Shown: positions 37,124 through 49,084 of the stretch, one piece after another
How the letters are laid out: every line of letters starts with the position of its first letter
How positions within the stretch are numbered: the stretch's first letter is position 1
Assembly: GCF_024606225.1 (NCBI RefSeq)
Contig: NZ_JAGRPU010000015.1
Location: forward strand, 62,001-126,000
Direction of reading: 5' to 3'
Source of the DNA: Endozoicomonas sp. ISHI1
GTDB lineage: Bacteria > Pseudomonadota > Gammaproteobacteria > Pseudomonadales > Endozoicomonadaceae
DNA length: 64,000 bases
Translations under genes and position numbers: made by a program
The notes under the pieces: model-generated
The model's database searches: none
The model's input: the letters and a program-made list of their open reading frames with translations, nothing else
What the model was told of the DNA's origin: nothing

Positions 37124-37668
37124 ATGACATCATGGAAGGCTTCAATGAGCGCTGGCAACAGGCTCAGAGTTTCTGGCGTGGCCTGAGTCGGCGCGAGCAG
37201 CAACTCTGTATGGTGGCAGGGGCATTTATTATTGTCTGGTGCATTTGGCAGGGTATTTTAAACCCTTTGTCAGAACGTCAGTTAGCTGCCGAACGGAAGC
37301 TGGTGGCCAGTCAGAAGTTGTTGGCTTCTGTACAGGAACAGGCCAGTGAGATTGTCAGGCTACGTCAGGGTCAGCCAGACAAGGGCCGCTATCTGCTTTT
37401 ACCTCTGGACCAGATGGTGAATAAAACCGCAAAAGATTTTGATCTGCGCATCACCGGGGTGCGAACTGTTCGTGATTCATTGCAGGTCGATCTTGATACA
37501 GTGGGCTTTGATCGTTTACTGGCATGGCTAGTCAATCTTCAACAGCAGGGAGGAGTTGAGATCAGGGAGTTGGAGGTAGAAGCTGCCGAAAAGCCCGGTC
37601 ATGTGATCGTTAAGGCTTTGAGAATACAAAGAGCATTCAGCAGTGAGACAGCCTTCAGCGAGAGTTAA
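37120..37668 (+). CDS. gspM: Type II secretion protein GspM
   Basis: 182 residues. N-terminal FWRGLSRREQQLCMVAGAFI leads into a single membrane helix. The periplasmic ferredoxin-like domain includes DLRITGVRTVRDSLQVDLDT and FDRLLAWLVNLQQQGGVEIR. Stabilises GspL. Four-base overlap with gspL. Confidence 0.92.
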   Translation: MNDIMEGFNERWQQAQSFWRGLSRREQQLCMVAGAFIIVWCIWQGILNPLSERQLAAERKLVASQKLLASVQEQASEIVRLRQGQPDKGRYLLLPLDQMVNKTAKDFDLRITGVRTVRDSLQVDLDTVGFDRLLAWLVNLQQQGGVEIRELEVEAAEKPGHVIVKALRIQRAFSSETAFSES

Positions 37669-37673
37669 GACAT

Positions 37674-38429
37674 ATGAAGAGAATCATTACTCTGGCCGCA
37701 CTGGCCGCAGTTTCTTACACAGGTTTTATGCTGGCAGAGCTACCAGCCGCTTTTGTCTGGCGTCATGCACCCAAAATGCCGGGGATTGAACTCGAAGATC
37801 TCTCAGGCTCACTCTGGTCGGGTTCAGCGCAGGAATTAACCATCAACGGTATCGGGCTTCAGGAAGTCAGTTGGGATCTCCAGCCTTCTGCACTGCTGAC
37901 CGGAAAGGTCAGCGCGAACGTTGAGGTCGGTGATCATTTTTCTGCCGTTGTGGGTCAGGCGACAGTGACCTACAGTCCTCAGGGTGTGACGATTGAAGAT
38001 CTTCAAGCAGACGCTACGGCAGGCTGGTTGCAGCAGCTTGTTCCCATGCCGGTTCCGGCAACCGCCAAGGGTAATATCAATCTGGTGGCAAACTCCCTGG
38101 TTTATGAAAAAGGTCTGTGTGTCGAGCTGGACGGTCACATGACATGGGAAAGAGGGCGAATCAGCAGTCCTCTGGGTGACGTGAAACTGGGTAAAGCAGA
38201 TGCTGATCTCACCTGCAAGGGAAATACTCTGCAAGGTAAAATTCGCCAGTCATCCGAATTTCTGACAACAGATGCCGTTTTCAGCTTTAATCTTAACGGC
38301 AGCTATTCGTTGAACGGGAAAGTGTCTGAAGGTGAGGCCCTGCCAGAAACCATGAAAGACGGCATGCAATTTCTTGGAAGGCCGGATTCTCAGGGGCGCT
38401 ATCCTTTAACATTAAGAGGGCGAATTTAA
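37674..38429 (+). CDS. gspN: Type II secretion protein GspN
   Basis: 251 residues, membrane-anchored, T2SSN family. N-terminal helix (ITLAALAAVSYTGFMLAELP) and the conserved GSLWSGSAQELTINGIGLQE, VSWDLQPSALLTG pattern. The role in secretion is dispensable in several species. Last gene of the operon, followed by a hairpin. Start is five bases past the gspM stop. Confidence 0.9.
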   Translation: MKRIITLAALAAVSYTGFMLAELPAAFVWRHAPKMPGIELEDLSGSLWSGSAQELTINGIGLQEVSWDLQPSALLTGKVSANVEVGDHFSAVVGQATVTYSPQGVTIEDLQADATAGWLQQLVPMPVPATAKGNINLVANSLVYEKGLCVELDGHMTWERGRISSPLGDVKLGKADADLTCKGNTLQGKIRQSSEFLTTDAVFSFNLNGSYSLNGKVSEGEALPETMKDGMQFLGRPDSQGRYPLTLRGRI

Positions 38430-38460
38430 TTCGCAGTTTTCAAAATGATCTGGCCGCATA

Positions 38461-38488
38461 TTCAGGGGCATTCTGCCTGAAAGCTTTT
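38461..38488 (+). terminator. Terminator of the gsp operon
   Basis: TTCAGG/CCTGAA stem with a nine-base loop followed by AGCTTTT, 31 bases past the gspN stop. Confidence 0.55.
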
Positions 38489-38687
38489 GTGCCAATCATT
38501 GAACTCCTCAGGCAGGCCTTTCCACGGAACCCCCGGTACCAGCAAGCCAGAAAATCGCCTCAATAAATCACCTGTTGTCAGCTGTCGGCCCGGGATCAGT
38601 GACTTTGCCCGGCAGCGTGTCATTGATCAGATCCCATTGTTCATCTTTGATTGCTGTGCGAGCAGTCGTAGCAAACCTGAACGCCAT
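38484..38687 (-). pseudogene. IS5-type transposase N-terminal remnant
   Basis: On the minus strand from ATG 38687 the frame reads MAFRFATTARTAIKDEQWDL, then INDTLPGKVTDPGPTADNR and an in-frame stop. After a frameshift it continues VPWKGLPEEFNDWHK. Both pieces belong to the N-terminal domain (DUF4096-like) of IS5-family transposases. Only the first 65 or so codons remain, and no DDE domain or terminal repeats were found. It marks the left edge of the accessory island downstream of the gsp operon. Confidence 0.75.
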
Positions 38688-38865
38688 ACTCTATATCATT
38701 TTCAGGTGTCCTTTCGGTCAGGTTACTGATGCACTGCCTGGTCGATTGGATAAGAATACCCACCTAATATTAAATCCAATTTGGTCTTGGAAAAAATCCT
38801 TTTAAGTCTGTGCTAAAATCCATAAAAGTCTTAATAATAATCCATTTTGGACGGATGATTTCACC

Positions 38866-40140
38866 ATGTCCTATATCCCCAGAGGTATCGAGCCTTATCT
38901 TCAGGCGTGTCTGGCTGATACGCCGGTGGTCGTGATTACCGGTCCTCGGCAATCGGGCAAAACCACCCTCGCCCGACATTTTCTGAACCGGCCTGAATAT
39001 GAGGAGACCAGTAGCTACCTGACTCTGGATGATGAGAATATTCTTGCCATTGCCCGTAACGATCCCATCGGTTTGCTGCGTAGCCAGTCCCGGCCAGTGG
39101 TGATTGATGAGGTGCAGCGGGCACCTGAGCTGATTCGCACGATTAAATTGCTGGTTGATGAGGATCGTCAGCCCGGTTCGTTTATTCTGACCGGCTCTGC
39201 GGATCTGATGACCTTGCCGACGCTGGCAGACTCGCTGGCCGGACGTGCCGAGTTTGTCACCCTGTATCCTTTTAGCCAGGCAGAGCTAAAGCAAATCCCA
39301 TCCGGACAGCAAGAAAGCGGCGATATTATTCACCAGTTACTGGCTCCGGACTGTCTCCCAGACGCTTTAAACCCTCTTGAATACGATCAGGTTATTTCAG
39401 CTATTGTCTGTGGCGGTTATCCGGAGGTTCAGCAGCGTTCGCCGGGGCGCAGAACCCGCTGGCACCGGGCTTATGCAGATGCCATTGTCCGAAGGGATAT
39501 AGGAGAGGTGTTTCAGCTTCAGAAGCTGGATGCAATGGCGCAGTTGCTCAAGCTGTTGGCGGCGCTGTCATCAGAATCCCTGAACTACGCCAGTCTTGGC
39601 AAGGCAGTGCAGATGGATAATAAATCGGTTCAGAAATACGTGTCGGCACTGGAAAATCTTTATTTGGTCAAGCGCATTCCGGGTTTTCATCGCAATGAAC
39701 TGAAGCGGGCCATCAGGCAACCCAAGATACATTTTGTCGATACCGGATTGCTCTGTGCCATACGAGGCATTAACGAAACTGCAATTCAGGCAGATAGAAA
39801 CTTGATGGGGTCGTTGATGGAAACCTGGGTGTGCACCGAGCTGTTAAAGGCTATTGCTGTCAGTGAAGAAGAGTGTCAGCTATTTCACTACCGGGATAAA
39901 AATAAACGAGAGGTGGATTTTATTCTGTCCGGCAACAACGGCCAGGCGACAGGCATTGAAGTGAAGGCAGGCATGACCATTAAGCGGGAGATGTTTGCAG
40001 CTCAGGAAATGCTCATAGAGGCAGGAAGTATCCGGCGGGGGGTGATTGTATATAACGGTGACAGGGTGTTGCCCTTCTCGAACAATCTGATGGCTGTACC
40101 GGCAGGATGTCTGTTCTGCCCCGGCGGGTTTTATATGTAG
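38866..40140 (+). CDS. AAA ATPase with DUF4143 C-terminal domain
   Basis: 424 residues. Walker A is in VVITGPRQSGKTTLARHF and Walker B in RPVVIDEVQRAPEL, followed by the arginine-rich sensor TGSADLMTLPTLADSLAGRA. The C-terminal DUF4143 part has a winged-helix segment (LNYASLGKAVQMDNKSVQKY) and the nuclease-like FHYRDKNKREVDFIL, then GIEVKAG. The D-E-K spacing of that last part fits a PD-(D/E)XK fold. Such proteins are common in accessory regions and their function is poorly known. Directly upstream are two related motifs ATCCAATTTGG and ATCCATTTTGG, possible operator sites. All motifs look intact. Confidence 0.88.
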   Translation: MSYIPRGIEPYLQACLADTPVVVITGPRQSGKTTLARHFLNRPEYEETSSYLTLDDENILAIARNDPIGLLRSQSRPVVIDEVQRAPELIRTIKLLVDEDRQPGSFILTGSADLMTLPTLADSLAGRAEFVTLYPFSQAELKQIPSGQQESGDIIHQLLAPDCLPDALNPLEYDQVISAIVCGGYPEVQQRSPGRRTRWHRAYADAIVRRDIGEVFQLQKLDAMAQLLKLLAALSSESLNYASLGKAVQMDNKSVQKYVSALENLYLVKRIPGFHRNELKRAIRQPKIHFVDTGLLCAIRGINETAIQADRNLMGSLMETWVCTELLKAIAVSEEECQLFHYRDKNKREVDFILSGNNGQATGIEVKAGMTIKREMFAAQEMLIEAGSIRRGVIVYNGDRVLPFSNNLMAVPAGCLFCPGGFYM

Positions 40141-40154
40141 GAAGCAAAACGCTT

Positions 40155-40647
40155 ATGGATTACCAGTACCAAAGAAAAAAGCTGGTTAACTGGCTTCGCT
40201 CCCAGTTAACCGGCGACCTTGGCGAGGGTGAAATACTGACGGGCAGCTCGCCTCTGGACCGTTATTTTACCGGCATTTTGTTTCCTCTGTCCCAATACGA
40301 AGACGCTGAAGAAGATACACCTGATAACGATGATCCTGATTCTGCCCAGTCGATTCGTTCAACCAGGCGTTACCAGCCTCCCTGTTCTGCAGGCATGTCA
40401 TTTTTCCTGACGGGTAACAAAATTACGTTGCGGGTTTATTATTCTGCCTGGAGCTTTGCACCTGAAGGAAAGAGTCATTACCGCAATATCAAGGGCTGGG
40501 TCAAAAGCTGTCTTACGGAAGATGGTGGCGAAGAGGTTGTTTTCAAAAAGCCTGATACCTTGGCAACGACACACAGCGAAACCAGAGAAGTGCTAAACAA
40601 CCGGGGGAAAATAAACATTTTATGGCGTCTTCACGGGAAGGGTCTCT
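40155..40647 (+). pseudogene. N-terminal fragment of a large helicase-like protein (DISARM DrmA-type?)
   Basis: The ATG at 40155 follows TAGGAAG. The product begins MDYQYQRKKLVNWLRSQLTG, followed by SPLDRYFTGILFPL, an acidic stretch, and YQPPCSAGMSFFLTGNKITL. This arrangement (short helix, RYxTGxL, acidic linker, PSSxGxSF strand) resembles the N-terminus of the large DrmA-type helicases and related defence proteins of more than 1,000 residues. Here the similarity stops after about 150 codons, and the frame closes at 40745 in unrelated sequence. Assignment to DrmA is tentative; truncation is clear. Confidence 0.45.
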
Positions 40648-40938
40648 GCATCATCAATCACCATCCTGTCACCACTGGCTTACCGACAATCACAGGCAGC
40701 ACATCCGACCGTCAGCCAAAATCACTTCATCACTCCACTGGATGAATACGCTGTCCGATACTTTCCGCATCAAACCATTACCTTTGCAGAGATCAGGCAT
40801 TTCAAGAGCATTGAAAACGACGTTATTATCATCACTGATATGAAAAGCCCTGAAAAAACAGCAAAAGATTCTGAAATATCCAAGTATTATGTTGCCATGA
40901 CAAGAGCACGTGAGCTTTTATGTGCTATTTGGCTATAG
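40648..40938 (+). pseudogene. C-terminal fragment of a UvrD-type helicase
   Basis: In a different frame from the preceding fragment, without a start codon: ASSITILSPLAYRQSQAAHP, then TITFAEIRHFKSIENDVIII and SKYYVAMTRARELLCAIWL, stop. HFKSIENDVIIITD and YVAMTRARELL are motifs V-VI of the UvrD/PcrA C-terminal domain. All ATP-binding motifs are missing. A deletion joined it to the upstream helicase fragment. Confidence 0.75.
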
Positions 40939-41098
40939 CTCGCTGCTGTTGGGCTGCGCCTCCCCTGACACATTTTTCCGCTTAGTTGCAAATAACTCAA
41001 AGCCCTTGTCAGCCAATCCACAGAGCATGGCGAAAACCTGAAGTCCATCTTTGACGTCAACCAATCTGCCGTCTATTTTTCAGGCAGTTATTGACTAA

Positions 41099-44433
<3,335 letters not shown>

Positions 44434-44781
44434 CCCAGTTCCTTCAGCACCATCTTTGAACGAAATTAAGGCTGCAGCCCCGCCTCTTTAGAGTCGGGTA
44501 AGTCGAGAGAAGGCAAGACCGGGTTGATAACCTGAGTTTGGTACTGGTATTTCAGCAAGTGAAGAAGCAGGGTCTTCAGGTGTGACTCAAGGGTACTGGA
44601 TATCTATCGCCCATTGTAGACCAGAAACCAAAGAGAACTCAGAGTAACTGCCGGGTAGATGGATACTATTGACAGAGGAAGGAACTTGGGTTTATAGATC
44701 ACAGGAAAGGTTATCATTAAACCTGAATTTGCATCAGCCACCCTGGTTGACTGGGTCATTCTTCCTGTTAATGGAAATTCC
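44434..44781. other. Intergenic region after the ubiquitin-like gene
   Basis: About 350 bp with no gene that I can support and no clear terminator. Short open stretches on both strands are not recognisable. Confidence 0.4.
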
Positions 44782-45207
44782 ATGAATAAAATCTTTATGA
44801 GAATTCTATTGTTTGCTCTCGTTCTGGCCGGAGCCACTGTCTTGTATCTAAAGTTTAAACCGGTTGAAAAGCCTGTCAGTCCCGCTCCGGAGCTGACCCA
44901 ACTGTTGGAAAGAGCCCAGCTTCAGTCGGAAGAAATGGCCATGCCAAAAGCAGAGCCCACTAATCTGGCAGACTGGCAGATGCTGATGCAGCAGATAGCT
45001 GACGACAACGGCTTGCGGATTGGTGTCAGAGAGGGCAATGCCCAGCAGGCTGAAATCTACATCAGGAAAGGCTCGGTGGCGTCCTTTGTGAACGGGTTTG
45101 CGGATATGTACGCCAGAGGACTCAGCGTTCAGAGCATACGATTGCTGGAGACCGGAGAGCCAGGGCAGGTTAAGGCTGAAACAGTGAAGCTGCTGTTGAG
45201 TCCTTAG
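44782..45207 (+). CDS. Small membrane-anchored hypothetical protein
   Basis: 141 residues. One N-terminal membrane helix (ILLFALVLAGATVLYLKF), a Pro/Glu-rich linker, and a compact C-terminal domain (NLADWQMLMQQIADDNGLRI, then FVNGFADMYARGLSVQSIRL). The layout (single helix, then a small alpha/beta domain with LSVQSIRLLETGEPGQV) recalls the periplasmic ferredoxin-like domain of GspM/PilO-type proteins, but I do not call it one. GGAA precedes the ATG. It lies alone, 11 kb from the gsp operon end of the secretion cluster's start and 6 kb from its end. Confidence 0.55.
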   Translation: MNKIFMRILLFALVLAGATVLYLKFKPVEKPVSPAPELTQLLERAQLQSEEMAMPKAEPTNLADWQMLMQQIADDNGLRIGVREGNAQQAEIYIRKGSVASFVNGFADMYARGLSVQSIRLLETGEPGQVKAETVKLLLSP

Positions 45208-45259
45208 CTCTCACCGTACAGTTTTCACTGAGCTGAACCTGGTGACTGATCTGATGCAA

Positions 45260-45412
45260 TCATTGCAGCACCTCCCAGTCATCTGATACTGAGTTCTTCT
45301 GGCCGTCGAAAGAGATAACGCTATCTTTCAAGAGTTCTTTCGGATCTTTTAGTGGATCTTCCTGATAAGACCTGATGAACAGTGCCGGTTTCCCTTGAGA
45401 AGTAAAGACCAA
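45260..45412 (-). CDS. Possible 50-residue protein after sbcC
   Basis: Frame opens with TTG seven bases after the sbcC stop and encodes MVFTSQGKPALFIRSYQEDP, then FDGQKNSVSDDWEVLQ. Composition looks coding, but there is no ribosome site. Could be a fragment or a chance frame. Confidence 0.25.
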   Translation of the reverse strand: MVFTSQGKPALFIRSYQEDPLKDPKELLKDSVISFDGQKNSVSDDWEVLQ

Positions 45413-45418
45413 TGTCGT

Positions 45419-48400
45419 CTACTTGGCCACAGCATAACGCTTGTCCAGAGTACTGTATCCCAACCCAGTCTCTTTCCTCACTTCAATACGCGTAGGAATC
45501 CTTTCTTTCAGTGATTCAATATGTGAGATAACGCCTACCATCTTTCCTGAAGCGTTCAGGTTGTCCAGGGCATCCAGCGCTACTTCCAGTGTCTCCTGAT
45601 CCAGTGTGCCGAAGCCTTCGTCCAGAAAGAGCGAATCAATACTGGTTTTGTGACTGACCAGATCAGACAAGGCCAGTGCCAGTGCCAGACTGACCAGAAA
45701 GCTCTCTCCTCCTGAGAGGGTTTTGATATCCCGGGCAGTATCACCCTGCCAGGTATCAATGACTTCCATGCTGAGAGCTTCGCCTGCTTTTCTGTTTAGC
45801 TGGTAACGACCATGCAGCCTTTGTAACTGCTGGTTGGCGAGGTAAATGAGGTGGTCGAGGGTCAGTCCCTGGGCAAACTTACGAAACTTGTCGCCTTTTG
45901 CCGAACCAATCAGGCTGTTGAGATGTTCCCAGACGGCAAACTGCTGTTTCTGGCGGCTAATTTCATCTACCCAGCCAGACAACTGCTGACGCTTTTTCTG
46001 ATCTTCAGTGAGTGCCTGTCGGATTTCACCCAGTCGCTGATTGTTCAGGCTCAGCTCTGCGGTCTGTTGTTTCAGGCAAGTCAGAATCTCTTCAGAGGCC
46101 TGTTCAGTCAGGGCTTCCTGCAATAGCTTTTCCAACGAGGCAGCCGCCAGTTTGCAACGTTCGGTACTGCGCGCAATGGCCTTGTTCAGAGTGTTTTTCA
46201 GTGCTTCCAGTTCTGTACGTTGTTCAGGAGCAAGCAGGGACTGCTCAAACTGTTCGCTGGAATCAAAAGGACTGTCTTCCAGAGTGCTTTGCCAGTGTGC
46301 CTCTTTTCCCTCCAGTTCTGACTGATGAGTTGTTTGGTCATTAAGGTGTTGTCGGATAGAGCCGGACAGTTCGCTGACAGCGCGCAACGCTGTCTGCAAC
46401 CCTTTATCTGCGCTACTAACGCTTTGTTCAGCGGTGACTATAGCTTGTTCGATCCTGCTGCGTTCCTCGCTGACCTTCAGTTCGCCAAACAGTGTGAATC
46501 TCATGTCTTTGCGATCAGCCTGCTCTCTTTCGATCTGTTCCAGTTGCCGGTTTAATTGATCAGCCTGTTGTCGGGACTGAAGCAGATTCTGCTCAAGCAT
46601 CTGTATTTCATGATTAAGCGTTTGCAGTGCCTGTTGTTGCTCCAGACTCTGCTGATGGCATGTTTGCCAGCGATCTTTCAACGCTTTTTGTTCAATGAGC
46701 CAACCGTCCTGGTTTTCAAGTGCCGGAAGCGCGGTTTCAAGAGAGTGATGAAGGGCGAGCTCCAACTGGCTCAGTTCCTGTTCCTGCCCTGAGAGCTGCT
46801 GAGTCATTGTTCCGACTTGTGCCGAAGCCTGACTCAGCTGTTGTTGCAACAGAGCCAATTGAGACTGTTTCTGATCAAGCTGCTGCTGTTCCCGAGTTGC
46901 CGTCTGTTGGGCGCTTTGCAGTTGCTGGTTGATCGTATCCAGCTGTTTGACTCGCTCATTAATGGCTGACAGCTGCTCTCTGGTGTTGTTTAGCCAGGTG
47001 TGAACCTGTTCAGTGTCAGAGATATTCAGCTGAATCTGAAATGACTGACAAAGCTTCTGCCACTCTTTCTGCGTTGATGCCTGCCAATCCTGTAATTCCA
47101 GAATGCGCTTTTCTGATGTGGTGCACAGCGTTTTGAGTTCTGTTTCCAGCTGCTTTTTCCGGGTTCCCTGCTGCTCCAGTTCTGCCACAAGCTGCTTCTT
47201 TTCTTCCTGTCGATAAAAAGTGGAATCGACGTCTACCTGTTGATAACTCTGTACAGCAGGGTGTGTTTTTGAGCCACAGAGTGGACAGGCTTCGCCATCT
47301 CTCAGTTGATTACGATGCTCACTAAGGCTGGCAATCGTTTTCTCTTGAAGCAGCAGGGTTTCCAGATCTTTCAGGTGCTGAGTTTCTTTTCTGTATAGTT
47401 CCCTTTGCTGAGTCAGTTCTGCCCGAACAGCGGTGAGTTGCCTGCTATTTTCATCCAGTGTCGTTTTTTCTGCACACAGGCTGGTGTGGTTTTCAAGATG
47501 CTGCTTAACCAGCGTTTTCAGCTGCTGGCACAGTGGCACTTTTTCCATCATGGCGTGTTGTTGTCGCCTGACTAAAGACTCTTCCTGACCCTGAAGCCAA
47601 TGCTGGCGTTGAGTCTGCCGTTGCTCCAACCATTGACGGGACCGGGCTAACCTTTCCTCGCTGACTTTTTGCTGTTCCAGCAACTGTTCGTGTCGGGTGC
47701 TGTCCTTCTCAATCCGGCTATGCTGTTCTTGAAGCGAGTGTCTGAGCTGATGAATCTGTTTGACCAGAGACTTTCTTTGACCAAACTGCGAACGCCAGAG
47801 CGGCAGCTGTTCTGCCAGCTTCTCATGTTGAGCATGTTGGGCCAGGTAGTCAGAGGCCTGTTTTAGAGCGTGCTGAAGTTGTTGGCGATTCTGTTGTTGT
47901 GTTGAGTACTGCTCTTCCAGACTTTGAAATGTTTTCTGACGTTCTTTCTGTGCTTCAGACAGCTCGGCCTGACTGCGTTGGGCTTCGGCGATTTGAAGAT
48001 CCAGCGGAATGATCTGATCAGCTATCAACTGCTCGGTTTCTGCTTTCTGCTGTTTGACCTGCTTGAGGTTTTCCTGTGCACTTTTGCTAGCCTGTTCTTT
48101 TTCCGTCAGGGTTTCCTTGAGGGTTTGTTCTTTCTCTGACAGATCATCCAACTGTTTCTGACGATGAGCAGCCGCCGCCCTCAGGGTCGATAGCTGATCA
48201 TAGACGGGCTTTATTTCCAGAGCAGGAATCGATTCGTCCAGTTTTTTCAGGGTTTCACGATGGGCTTCCTGTTGTTCCACATTTTGCAGGTGTAAATGCT
48301 CGGACGCTTGCTTTTCTTGCTCAAGCTCTGCTTTTTTTTCCAGCCAGGTATGTTGTCTGTTCAGTTCATCAATCTGGCTCTGTATCCTGCGGCTGGATTC

Positions 48401-49084
48401 CGTCAGGTCGGTCTGCTCTTTAGCCAGATTTTCCATAACACTGTCGTCCAGCAGCTCAACGCCTTCGGTTCTGGCCTGTAGAAGGTTGAGTGTTTCCTGC
48501 TCTGATCGTGCTCGCTCAAACACCCGGCGGGAAATTTCTCCGTAGATATCCGTGCCTGTCAGTTCTTCCAGAAGCCCGGCCCGGTCATTGGCGCTGGCCT
48601 GCAGAAAAGCAGCAAAGCCCCCTTGGGCCAACATCATGGACTTGGTGAAACGACCAAAGTCCAGACCGGTGATGTCACTGACGATTTTTAATTTGTCGTT
48701 GATGCGGCTGGTCATAATGGCGCCATCCAGTTTCGCCAGCTCCACTTGTGGACTCTGCAACTTACCGTCTGCTTTGCCTCTGGCCCGACGCTGGGACCAG
48801 AATGAACGATAGCCCTGTCCCCGAACTTCAAATTCCACTTCCGCCAGAGATTCTGACGTATGACGTGTCATCAACTCGTTATCGTTGGCTGAGACGCTGC
48901 TCAGTCGAGGTGTCTGATGATAAAGAGCCAGACAGATGGCATCCAGTAACGTGGTTTTTCCCGCCCCCGTTGGGCCGGTGATGGCAAAAAAGCCGTTGTT
49001 GCGGAAGTTATCTTCGGTGAAATCAATTTTCCACTCACCTTTTAGCGAGTTGATGTTTTTCAGACGTAGACTGAGGATTTTCAA
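45419..49084 (-). CDS. sbcC: Exonuclease subunit SbcC (Rad50-like)
   Basis: 1,221 residues, somewhat longer than E. coli SbcC. Walker A is in FFAITGPTGAGKTTLLDAIC near residue 40. Two long coiled-coil arms rich in Gln/Glu/Leu flank the zinc hook Cys600-Pro-Leu-Cys603 at the exact centre (GEACPLCGSKTHPA). The C-terminal half has the ABC signature DIKTLSGGESFLVSLALALAL and Walker B SLFLDEGFGTLD. SbcCD cuts DNA hairpins and protein-blocked ends. Forms an operon with sbcD, which ends four bases into its start. The extra length is in the coiled coils. Confidence 0.96.
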   Translation of the reverse strand: MKILSLRLKNINSLKGEWKIDFTEDNFRNNGFFAITGPTGAGKTTLLDAICLALYHQTPRLSSVSANDNELMTRHTSESLAEVEFEVRGQGYRSFWSQRRARGKADGKLQSPQVELAKLDGAIMTSRINDKLKIVSDITGLDFGRFTKSMMLAQGGFAAFLQASANDRAGLLEELTGTDIYGEISRRVFERARSEQETLNLLQARTEGVELLDDSVMENLAKEQTDLTESSRRIQSQIDELNRQHTWLEKKAELEQEKQASEHLHLQNVEQQEAHRETLKKLDESIPALEIKPVYDQLSTLRAAAAHRQKQLDDLSEKEQTLKETLTEKEQASKSAQENLKQVKQQKAETEQLIADQIIPLDLQIAEAQRSQAELSEAQKERQKTFQSLEEQYSTQQQNRQQLQHALKQASDYLAQHAQHEKLAEQLPLWRSQFGQRKSLVKQIHQLRHSLQEQHSRIEKDSTRHEQLLEQQKVSEERLARSRQWLEQRQTQRQHWLQGQEESLVRRQQHAMMEKVPLCQQLKTLVKQHLENHTSLCAEKTTLDENSRQLTAVRAELTQQRELYRKETQHLKDLETLLLQEKTIASLSEHRNQLRDGEACPLCGSKTHPAVQSYQQVDVDSTFYRQEEKKQLVAELEQQGTRKKQLETELKTLCTTSEKRILELQDWQASTQKEWQKLCQSFQIQLNISDTEQVHTWLNNTREQLSAINERVKQLDTINQQLQSAQQTATREQQQLDQKQSQLALLQQQLSQASAQVGTMTQQLSGQEQELSQLELALHHSLETALPALENQDGWLIEQKALKDRWQTCHQQSLEQQQALQTLNHEIQMLEQNLLQSRQQADQLNRQLEQIEREQADRKDMRFTLFGELKVSEERSRIEQAIVTAEQSVSSADKGLQTALRAVSELSGSIRQHLNDQTTHQSELEGKEAHWQSTLEDSPFDSSEQFEQSLLAPEQRTELEALKNTLNKAIARSTERCKLAAASLEKLLQEALTEQASEEILTCLKQQTAELSLNNQRLGEIRQALTEDQKKRQQLSGWVDEISRQKQQFAVWEHLNSLIGSAKGDKFRKFAQGLTLDHLIYLANQQLQRLHGRYQLNRKAGEALSMEVIDTWQGDTARDIKTLSGGESFLVSLALALALSDLVSHKTSIDSLFLDEGFGTLDQETLEVALDALDNLNASGKMVGVISHIESLKERIPTRIEVRKETGLGYSTLDKRYAVAK

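Noticed and set aside
38866-40140. DUF4143 ATPase as half of a toxin-antitoxin pair
   Set aside because: No small partner gene is adjacent; the neighbour is a truncated helicase fragment.
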